Origin: JAOUJD01 sp964353935
GTDB taxonomy: Bacteria; Pseudomonadota; Gammaproteobacteria; Burkholderiales; Burkholderiaceae_F
Assembly: GCA_964353935.1 (NCBI GenBank)
Contig: CAYGXL010000179.1
Coordinates: 1 to 5,310, forward strand
DNA length: 5,310 nucleotides
Direction: 5' to 3'
The position numbers and the translations under genes were made by a program. The stretch's first letter is position 1. Each line of letters starts with the position of its first letter. Positions 1 to 4,780 of this stretch are shown here, in pieces. Below the pieces are notes generated by a model. The model was given only the letters and a program-made list of their open reading frames with translations, was not told the DNA's origin and did no database searches.

Positions 1-1075
1 AGATGCGTCCGACCGCGGGAAAAGCCGCCTTGCGGCCGGCCCAGTAGCGCAGGCGCTCGGGTTCCGACTGCGACACGGCGAGGTGGGTGGCGCCTTTCGC
101 GCGCAGCACCGCCTCGATGCGCTCGATCTCCTCGCCGACTTCCTCCGGCGTGCCGTCGGACTCGACCAGCAGGATCGCTTCCGCGTTGAGGTCGTAGCCC
201 GCCTTCACGAACGGCTCGACCGCCGCGGTGGCCGGCTTGTCCATCATCTCCATGCCGGCCGGGATGATGCCCGCGGCAATCACGGCGGCGACCGCGTCGC
301 CGCCTTTCTCGATGTCGTCGAACGACGCCATGATGACCTGCTGCTTCAGCGGCTTCGGCACCAGCTTCACCGTCGCCTCGGTGATCACGAGCAGCATGCC
401 CTCGGAGCCGACCACGAGCGGCAGCAGGTCGTAGCCCGCACCGTCGGGCGCTTCGGATCCGACTTCGACCACTTCGCCATCCACCGCTACCCCGCGCACG
501 CGCAAGACGTTCTGCAGCGTCAGGCCGTACTTCAGGCAGTGCACGCCGCCCGAGTTCTCGGCGATGTTGCCGCCGATGGTGCACGCGATCTGGCTCGACG
601 GGTCCGGCGCGTAGTACAGGCCGAGGTGGGCGACCGCCTCGGAGATCGCGCTGTTGCGCACGCCTGTCTGCACGACCGCGGTCCGCGCGAGCGGGTCGAT
701 GCGGACGATGCGGTTGAACTTCGCGAGCGACAGCAGCACGCCCTGGCCGTGCGGCAGCGCGCCGCCCGACAGCCCGGTGCCCGCGCCGCGCGGAACGATG
801 GGCACGTCGAGGTCGAAGCAGGTGCGCGCGATGCGCGCGACCTGGTCCTCGGTTTCCGGCAGCGCCACCACCATCGGCACCTGGCGGTACAGCGTCAGGC
901 CGTCGCACTCGTACGGCTTCGTGTCTTCTTCGCGCCAGAGGATGCAGTGATCCGGCAGGAAGGTCCGCAGTGCCGCCACGACGGCGCGCTGGCGCTCGAC
1001 GTCGACGGCGCCCGTGCCTTCGAGCGGGATGCGCTCGCCGAGCATTTTCGGCGGATTGGTGCGAGGGGCGTTCAT
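1..1075 (-). CDS. glcD: Glycolate oxidase subunit GlcD-like FAD-linked oxidase (3' part outside window)
   Basis: The gene is open from ATG at 1075 to the left edge, giving 358 codons, about 70% of the roughly 500 residues usual for GlcD. The FAD-binding PCMH-type domain spans about residues 65-240: PRGAGTGLSGG (95-105) is the GlcD-type pyrophosphate-binding loop, followed by TIGGNIAENSGG (166-177) and VVGSEGMLLVITEATVKL (221-238). After about residue 240 the FAD-oxidase C-terminal domain begins. The sequence leaves the window at WAGRKAAFPAVGRI (345-358), a stretch typical of GlcD. In this family GlcD is the FAD subunit that, with GlcE and GlcF, oxidises glycolate to glyoxylate and feeds electrons to the respiratory chain; glcE and glcF would be expected to the left. 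The loop differs from the PYGVGTSLEGH loop of the second oxidase in this window, so the two are not a recent duplication. There is no Shine-Dalgarno before the ATG. Substrate could be another 2-hydroxyacid. Confidence 0.93.
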   Translation of the reverse strand, partial: MNAPRTNPPKMLGERIPLEGTGAVDVERQRAVVAALRTFLPDHCILWREEDTKPYECDGLTLYRQVPMVVALPETEDQVARIARTCFDLDVPIVPRGAGTGLSGGALPHGQGVLLSLAKFNRIVRIDPLARTAVVQTGVRNSAISEAVAHLGLYYAPDPSSQIACTIGGNIAENSGGVHCLKYGLTLQNVLRVRGVAVDGEVVEVGSEAPDGAGYDLLPLVVGSEGMLLVITEATVKLVPKPLKQQVIMASFDDIEKGGDAVAAVIAAGIIPAGMEMMDKPATAAVEPFVKAGYDLNAEAILLVESDGTPEEVGEEIERIEAVLRAKGATHLAVSQSEPERLRYWAGRKAAFPAVGRI

Positions 1076-1083
1076 CGCTGAGG

Positions 1084-1089
1084 AGATTA
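1084..1089 (-). promoter_or_regulatory. Possible -10 element for glcD, compatible with a leaderless mRNA
   Basis: Read on the minus strand, TGTGTAATCT lies just before glcD: a TAATCT hexamer (4/6 to TATAAT) preceded by TG one base upstream, as in extended -10 promoters. It ends 8 nt before the ATG, so a start 6-8 nt downstream would fall at or next to the A of the start codon. The absence of any AGGAG-like site before this ATG fits. No good -35 box is visible. This is a weak, inferred call. Confidence 0.22.
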
Positions 1090-1138
1090 CACAACTCGCC
1101 CGCGCGCCACAGCGGCGCCGCGGGTTCGACAGTCTTTA

Positions 1139-1159
1139 CCGGCGGGCACGAATCGCCGG
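1139..1159 (-). terminator. Small GC hairpin between lipoprotein gene and glcD
   Basis: CCGGCG (1139-1144) and CGCCGG (1154-1159) form a perfect 6-bp stem with a 9-nt loop, 7 nt past the lipoprotein stop codon. No T-run follows on the minus strand, so it is not a canonical intrinsic terminator. It could attenuate readthrough into glcD or be chance in such GC-rich DNA. The rest of the 91-nt gap (1076-1166) holds nothing else I can support apart from the possible -10 element. Confidence 0.2.
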
Positions 1160-1166
1160 CCGCTGC

Positions 1167-1733
1167 TCACTTGCCGGCCAGGGCGATCGCCGCGACGTTC
1201 GCCTTGACCGCGAGGTCGCGTACCGACTCGCGGTCGAGACCTTCGAAGTCGACGTCGATCCTCTTCCACTCGCCCGGCCGAAGCGAGAGGCTCGCGTCGT
1301 TGTGGAGCCGCCGCGCGGACCGGCCGCGCTCCGCGTCCTCGCCCGCGTAGAACGTCAGCGACAGGCCGTCGATGCGGGCGGACATGGGGTTGCCGAGCCT
1401 CAACCGGAGCCGGTACCCGCCGGCGTGCGCGACGGCTTCTTCGCAGATCGCACTGATCGACGCCAGTCGCGTGTACAGCACCGCGGGCGACTGGCGCGCG
1501 CAGTCGAGACTGACCGGCGCATCGCGCTCGTCGAACACCTGCATCGCCATCTGCTCGGCCAACCGCACCCGCGGATCGAGGTCCTCGGTCTGCAGCCGCA
1601 CGAACTCGAGCTCCTGCTTCAGCGCAGTCAGTTCGATCTTCAGCGCCAGCGTGTCCTGCGCGCCGTTGCCGCATCCGCCGAGCACCAGCGCGGTCGTCAT
1701 CGCTCCGACTTTTCCTGCCAGGTTGATCTTCAT
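1167..1733 (-). CDS. Predicted outer-membrane lipoprotein with coiled coil, unknown function
   Basis: This encodes a 188-residue protein. The start at 1733 is fixed by a strong AGGAGG Shine-Dalgarno and by the signal peptide; an in-frame upstream ATG would add 19 residues with no signal character. The N-terminus MKINLAGKVGAMTTALVLGGC ends in a lipobox with LGGC at residues 18-21, so Cys21 should be lipidated. Gly at +2 (no Asp) predicts sorting to the outer membrane. Residues 31-56 show a regular 3-4 heptad pattern (Leu31, 35, 38, 42, Val45, Thr49, Leu52, Val56), indicating a short coiled coil. Residues 105-165 look beta-rich (for example YRLRLRLGN and LSLTFYAG). Cys78 and Cys97 could form a disulfide in the periplasm. 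The plan of lipobox, coiled coil and small beta domain recalls E. coli YajI (DUF3251), also about 180 residues, but I cannot establish homology by eye. It is divergent from the cytochrome c gene and 91 nt upstream of glcD on the same strand. Confidence 0.8.
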   Translation of the reverse strand: MKINLAGKVGAMTTALVLGGCGNGAQDTLALKIELTALKQELEFVRLQTEDLDPRVRLAEQMAMQVFDERDAPVSLDCARQSPAVLYTRLASISAICEEAVAHAGGYRLRLRLGNPMSARIDGLSLTFYAGEDAERGRSARRLHNDASLSLRPGEWKRIDVDFEGLDRESVRDLAVKANVAAIALAGK

Positions 1734-1813
1734 CTGTCCTCCTGCACGAGGGAACGACGGGCGTGGGATATCCTGCGCGCGTCTCGCCACTGGATGGCTC
1801 GGCCGTACAACCG
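1734..1813. promoter_or_regulatory. Divergent control region, lipoprotein / cytochrome c
   Basis: The 80 nt between two divergent starts must hold the start-proximal signals of both genes, unless either transcript begins inside its neighbour. I see no convincing -35/-10 pair on either strand. A GGATATCC palindrome (1766-1773) lies near the middle but is too short to call an operator. The call rests on the gene arrangement alone. Confidence 0.4.
1738..1743 (-). promoter_or_regulatory. Shine-Dalgarno that decides the lipoprotein start
   Basis: AGGAGG on the minus strand ends 4 nt before the ATG at 1733. It is the strongest ribosome-binding site in the window. It supports the 188-residue form with its signal peptide over the longer reading from the upstream in-frame ATG. 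Confidence 0.8.
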
Positions 1814-2161
1814 ATGAGAAAACGACTGCTCGCCGCCTGCCTCATCGGCGGCCTTGCCGCCGCGGCGGCAGCTCAGGACGCCGAGCGCGGGCTCAAGCTC
1901 TTCGCGGACACCCGCGGCGCCACCGGCAAGCCCGTCGGCGACTGCATCGCCTGCCACGCCAGCGGCGACGCCTTGCGCGGGATGATCGAGAACCGGGGCG
2001 GCAACCCCAAGGACCCGCGCTTCGTGCGGGCCGTCCTGCAGAAGTCGATCGAGGGCTCGGTGCCGGGCGCCGTCAACGCCAAGGCGCAGTACCGCGGCGT
2101 GCTGACGACGAAGGATCTCGACGATCTCTCCGCCTACATCGCGAAGGCGCGCGCGAGCTGA
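1814..2161 (+). CDS. Periplasmic mono-heme class I-like cytochrome c with atypical distal side
   Basis: This encodes a 115-residue precursor. ATG at 1814 is chosen because it opens a standard Sec signal peptide (MRKR, then a hydrophobic and Ala-rich stretch) with likely cleavage after Ala20; the in-frame ATG at 1763 would bury this under 17 residues. The Shine-Dalgarno is poor. The heme motif is CIACH at residues 44-48 (Cys44, Cys47, His48), preceded by the usual N-terminal helix AERGLKLF (23-30). The protein ends in the C-terminal helix LTTKDLDDLSAYI (97-109), as in class I cytochromes c. The only mature Met is Met57, nine residues after the heme His, not the usual distal-ligand place. Counting back from LTTKDL, the segment where Met is expected reads GAVNAKAQYRG (85-95). 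There is no second His. It probably carries electrons or binds a small ligand in the periplasm; a partnership with the nearby oxidases is inference. The gene is convergent with the small ORF that ends at 2178. Confidence 0.9.
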   Translation: MRKRLLAACLIGGLAAAAAAQDAERGLKLFADTRGATGKPVGDCIACHASGDALRGMIENRGGNPKDPRFVRAVLQKSIEGSVPGAVNAKAQYRGVLTTKDLDDLSAYIAKARAS

Positions 2162-2177
2162 GGCTGGCATCGCCGCG

Positions 2178-2321
2178 TCAGGACCGGTAGGAAGGATCGA
2201 CGCGGTCCAGCTTCCGCAGCAGCGCCGGCCACGCGAGGCCGCCGCCGGCGCCGTGTGCGACCCGCTGCTCCCACTCGAACTCGGTCACGGTCGACCGGAC
2301 ACTCGCCGCTGCATCGTTCAT
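2178..2321 (-). CDS. Small hypothetical protein, 47 residues
   Basis: The frame runs ATG at 2321 to TGA at 2178-2180. I do not recognise it. GAGGAG lies 6 nt before the ATG, better than the site before several of the real genes here. The protein has an acidic/aromatic segment (VTEFEWEQRVA, residues 12-22), a Gly-rich turn (24-28) and a basic amphipathic C-terminus (WPALLRKLDRVDPSYRS, 31-47). It has no signal peptide, membrane segment or Cys, so it is probably cytosolic. It fills almost all of an otherwise empty gap between the cytochrome and LysR genes. It lies 97 nt downstream of LysR on the same strand, with a hairpin between, so it may be an independent transcript or the tail of the LysR unit. 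No transferable function can be given. Confidence 0.6.
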   Translation of the reverse strand: MNDAAASVRSTVTEFEWEQRVAHGAGGGLAWPALLRKLDRVDPSYRS

Positions 2322-2327
2322 CGTCGT

Positions 2328-2333
2328 CTCCTC
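2328..2333 (-). promoter_or_regulatory. Shine-Dalgarno for the 47-residue ORF
   Basis: GAGGAG on the minus strand with a 6-nt spacer to ATG at 2321. It is the main evidence, besides the clean gap-filling frame, that this short ORF is translated. Confidence 0.6.
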
Positions 2334-2380
2334 GGCAGCCACCCGGCTGAGGAGACCGATTCTGGTCAGTCGGCGAAGTC

Positions 2381-2405
2381 GCGCGCTGAATTCGCCTCAG
2401 CGCGC
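2381..2405 (-). terminator. 9-bp inverted repeat downstream of LysR gene
   Basis: GCGCGCTGA (2381-2389) and TCAGCGCGC (2397-2405) are perfect complements around a 7-nt loop (ATTCGCC). On the minus strand the hairpin begins 13 nt after the LysR stop codon, the right place to end the oxidase-LysR transcript. No U-tract follows, so it may only stabilise the 3' end or work with Rho. GCTGAGG at 2346-2352 can pair alternatively with CCTCAGC at 2395-2401. The remainder of the 97-nt gap shows only the Shine-Dalgarno of the small ORF. Confidence 0.4.
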
Positions 2406-2418
2406 CGCTGAAGCAGGC

Positions 2419-3306
2419 TCAGCGCGACGCGGCCGGCGCCTTGACGGCGACGCGCAGCCACTCGACGAACGTGCGCACCTCGCGGCGGGCGAGGTCGGCT
2501 GCGTGGTAGAGCAGCCAGTAGGCATGCGGGGACTCCGCGGCGAGGTCGAGCACCGGCACGAGCAGCCCGGCAGCGAGCCAGTGCTGCACGATGGTCCGTC
2601 GCCCCAGTGCGATGCCCTGGCCCGCCACGGCGGCCTCCATCAGCAGGCCGAGGTCGTTGAACTGGATGCCGTGCGCGGGCTCGGGCCAGTCGAGCCCGGC
2701 CGCCTGGAACCACGGCCGCCACGGTTCGAGCGGACTGCGCAGCAGGTGGGCGCGCGCCAGCGCGGCGGGCGACCCGAACGGGCCTGCGCGCTGCACGTAG
2801 GCCGGTGACGCGATCGGAAACACCGGCTCGGCGAGCAGCAGTTCCGGGCCGCCCGCGTCGGCGTACTGGCCGCCGCCGAAGCGGACTTCGACGTCCGCCT
2901 CGCCGGCCTTCACGTCGAGCAACGGGATCGTCAGGTGCAGTTCGAGTTCGATGTCAGGGTGCTGCTCGGTGAACGACGCGATCCGCGGCACGAGGATGTT
3001 GCGGGCGAAGGTCGGCGGCACCGCGACCATCAGGCGCTGTCGCGCCTCCGAACGCGGCGGCGGCAGCGCGGCGAGGCCGGCGAGCGCGGCGCGCGCCGCG
3101 GCCGCGTACTGGACCGCGTGCGGGGTGAGCGTCAGCGGCTGCGGTCGTGCGATCAGCGGCTGTCCCAGCCATACCTCGAACTGGCGCAGCCGGTGGCTGA
3201 TCGCGCTTGCGGTGACGCACAGTTCGTCGGCGGCAGCCACGACGCTGCCGAGGCGCGCGACCGCTTCGAGCGCCTGCAGGCAGTGCAGTGGCGGGAGGCG
3301 CTGCAC
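2419..3306 (-). CDS. LysR-type transcriptional regulator (GcvA-like)
   Basis: This encodes 295 residues, normal for LysR regulators. The N-terminal winged helix-turn-helix occupies about residues 5-63, with AAADELCVTASAISHRLRQF (24-43) as the helix-turn-helix core and TLTPHAVQYAAAA as the wing and linker start. The effector-binding domain starts near residue 90 (QRLMVAVPPTFARNILVPRI). It carries GcvA-subgroup features: EPWRPWFQAAGLDWPE (194-209) and a GQGIALGR motif (229-236). The start is GTG at 3306, because MQRLPPLHCLQALEAVARLG is the standard N-terminus of this subgroup; the Shine-Dalgarno is only a weak GAGGG. The gene starts 16 nt after the stop of the D-lactate dehydrogenase gene, so the two are probably cotranscribed. 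A likely but unproven target is the divergent region at 4733-4780. The effector cannot be read from the sequence; D-lactate or another 2-hydroxyacid is a guess from context. Confidence 0.95.
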   Translation of the reverse strand: MQRLPPLHCLQALEAVARLGSVVAAADELCVTASAISHRLRQFEVWLGQPLIARPQPLTLTPHAVQYAAAARAALAGLAALPPPRSEARQRLMVAVPPTFARNILVPRIASFTEQHPDIELELHLTIPLLDVKAGEADVEVRFGGGQYADAGGPELLLAEPVFPIASPAYVQRAGPFGSPAALARAHLLRSPLEPWRPWFQAAGLDWPEPAHGIQFNDLGLLMEAAVAGQGIALGRRTIVQHWLAAGLLVPVLDLAAESPHAYWLLYHAADLARREVRTFVEWLRVAVKAPAASR

Positions 3307-3322
3307 GCGCTGGCCCTCGACC

Positions 3323-4732
3323 CTAGACCCGGACGACCTTGCCGGGGTTCAGGATGTTCTGCGGATCGAAGCTGCGCTTGATGCGCGCCATCAGCTCGAG
3401 CGCGTCGTCGCCGTGCTCGTCGCGCAGGAAGTCCATCTTGTGCATGCCGACGCCGTGCTCGCCGGTGCAGGTGCCGTCCATCGCGAGGGCGCGCGCGACG
3501 ATGCGCCGGTTCAGCCGCTCGGCTTCCTCGATCTCCTCGGGCCGGCCGGGGTCGGCGAGGATCGCGCAGTGGAAGTTGCCGTCGCCGACGTGGCCCAGGA
3601 TCGGCGCGGGCAGCGGCGACGCCGACGTGTCGCGGATGGTCTCGGTGATGCACTCGGCCAGGCGCGAGATCGGCACGCAGACGTCGGTGGTGAAGCTGCG
3701 CGATCCGGGCTTCAGCTGCAGGCAGGCGAAGTACGCGTTGTGGCGCGCTTCCCAGAGGCGCGACCGCTCCTCCGGCTGGTTGGCCCACTGGAACGCCGCG
3801 GCGCCGTGCTCGCGCGCGATCGCCTGCACGGCCGCCACCTGTTCCGCCACGCCGGTGGGCGATCCGTGGAACTCGAACAGCAGCATCGGCAGTTCCGGCA
3901 GCCCGAGCTTGTTGCGCGCGTTCACGGCCTTCACCGTCAGCGCGTCCAGCAGTTCGCAGCGCGCGATCGGAACGCCCATCTGGATCGTCTCGATCGTCGT
4001 CCTCACCGCGGCGTCCACCGTGGGGAAGCTGCACGTGGCCGCCGAGATCGCCTCGGGCTGCGGGTACAGCTTCAGCGTGATCTCCGTGATGATGCCGAGC
4101 GTGCCCTCGCTGCCGACGAGCAGCCGCGTCAGGTCGTAGCCGGCGCTCGACTTCTTCGCGCGGCTCGAGGAGCGAACGATGCGGCCCTCGCCGGTCACGA
4201 AGGTCAGGCCGAGCACGTTCTCGCGCATGGTTCCGTAGCGCACGGCGTTGGTGCCCGACGCGCGTGTGGCGGCCATGCCGCCGAGGGTCGCGTCGGCGCC
4301 CGGGTCGATCGGGAAGAAGAGGCCGCTCGCCTTGATCTCGTTGTTCAGCTGCTTGCGCGTGACGCCGGCCTGGACCGTGGCGGTCAGGTCCTCCGGGTTG
4401 ACGGCGAGCACCGTGTTCATCGGCGACAGGTCGACCGAGATGCCGCCCTCGAGCGCGAGCAGATGGCCCTCGAGCGACGTGCCGACGCCGTACGGGATGA
4501 CCGGCACGCGATGGTCGACGGCGATCCGCACGAGATCGGCGACTTCCTCGGTCGTGCGGGCGAAGACGACGGCGTCCGGCAGCAGCGGCGGGTAGGGCGA
4601 TTCGTCGCGGCCGTGGTGGTCGCGGACCGCATCGGCGGTCGAAAACCGCTCGCCGAAGAGGGCCTTCAGCTTCTCGGCCACGATCGGCGGCAGCGGTTTG
4701 CGCGTGGCCTGCGGCGGAAGGGGCGCGTTCAT
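3323..4732 (-). CDS. dld: D-lactate dehydrogenase (cytochrome), FAD-linked LDHD/DLD type
   Basis: This encodes 469 residues, complete, oxidising D-lactate (or a related D-2-hydroxyacid) to pyruvate with FAD and passing electrons to cytochrome c or quinone. ATG at 4732 follows GGAG with a 7-nt spacer; the open frame upstream is antisense to the adenosyltransferase gene and is not coding. The FAD-binding PCMH domain covers about residues 50-228: PYGVGTSLEGH (80-90) is the LDHD-type loop, then PIDPGADATLGGM (141-153), ASGTNAVRYGTM (158-169) and VGSEGTLGIITEITLKLYP (206-224). The C-terminal domain holds HVGDGNFHC (381-389), with His381 and His388 as expected metal ligands, and GTCTGEHGVG (420-429), with Glu425 and His426. 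These residues place it in the LDHD/yeast DLD1 group rather than GlcD. There is no signal peptide or membrane helix, so it is cytosolic or peripheral. It leads a unit with the LysR gene and is divergent from the adenosyltransferase gene. Exact substrate is uncertain. Confidence 0.95.
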   Translation of the reverse strand: MNAPLPPQATRKPLPPIVAEKLKALFGERFSTADAVRDHHGRDESPYPPLLPDAVVFARTTEEVADLVRIAVDHRVPVIPYGVGTSLEGHLLALEGGISVDLSPMNTVLAVNPEDLTATVQAGVTRKQLNNEIKASGLFFPIDPGADATLGGMAATRASGTNAVRYGTMRENVLGLTFVTGEGRIVRSSSRAKKSSAGYDLTRLLVGSEGTLGIITEITLKLYPQPEAISAATCSFPTVDAAVRTTIETIQMGVPIARCELLDALTVKAVNARNKLGLPELPMLLFEFHGSPTGVAEQVAAVQAIAREHGAAAFQWANQPEERSRLWEARHNAYFACLQLKPGSRSFTTDVCVPISRLAECITETIRDTSASPLPAPILGHVGDGNFHCAILADPGRPEEIEEAERLNRRIVARALAMDGTCTGEHGVGMHKMDFLRDEHGDDALELMARIKRSFDPQNILNPGKVVRV

Positions 4733-4780
4733 AATCGGTCTCCGTCGAGCACGTACAGAGCAATTCCGGAAGGGCATTCT
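4733..4780. promoter_or_regulatory. Compact divergent control region, D-lactate dehydrogenase / adenosyltransferase
   Basis: Only 48 nt separate the two start codons, and both Shine-Dalgarno sites lie within it: GGAG on the minus strand (4740-4743) and GGAAGGG on the plus strand (4768-4774). Promoters must therefore overlap each other or reach into the opposing coding sequence. I see no clear -35/-10 pair and no convincing LysR box (a T-N11-A dyad). The TTCCGGAA palindrome at 4764-4771 overlaps the plus-strand ribosome-binding site. Confidence 0.45.

Noticed and set aside
83..1081. Long plus-strand ORF of 332 codons antisense to glcD
   Set aside because: The translation is rich in Arg, His and Asp with no domain. 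It is the codon-shadow expected opposite a GC-rich gene. The minus frame has clear GlcD motifs.
1766..1773. GGATATCC palindrome as a regulator-binding site
   Set aside because: Only 8 bp, with no symmetric flanks and no second copy in the window.
1763..1813. Seventeen-residue extension of the cytochrome c
   Set aside because: It would place a non-signal segment before MRKR and the hydrophobic core, destroying a standard Sec signal peptide.
1829..1840. Lipobox-like LAAC (residues 6-9) in the cytochrome c signal peptide
   Set aside because: The hydrophobic stretch before this Cys would be only a few residues long, too short for a lipoprotein signal. The hydrophobic region continues past it to a better AAA cleavage site.
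1730..2170. 146-codon minus-strand ORF opposite the cytochrome c gene
   Set aside because: It covers the whole cytochrome gene antisense and has no domain. The plus frame has a signal peptide, heme motif and C-terminal helix.
3153..4763. 536-codon minus-strand ORF overlapping the D-lactate dehydrogenase and LysR genes in another frame
   Set aside because: Low-complexity Arg/Ala/Gly translation typical of an out-of-frame reading. The overlapping frames carry intact family motifs.
4764..4771. TTCCGGAA palindrome as an operator
   Set aside because: Eight bases with no extension of the dyad, and part of it is simply the Shine-Dalgarno of the adenosyltransferase gene. Such palindromes occur often by chance.
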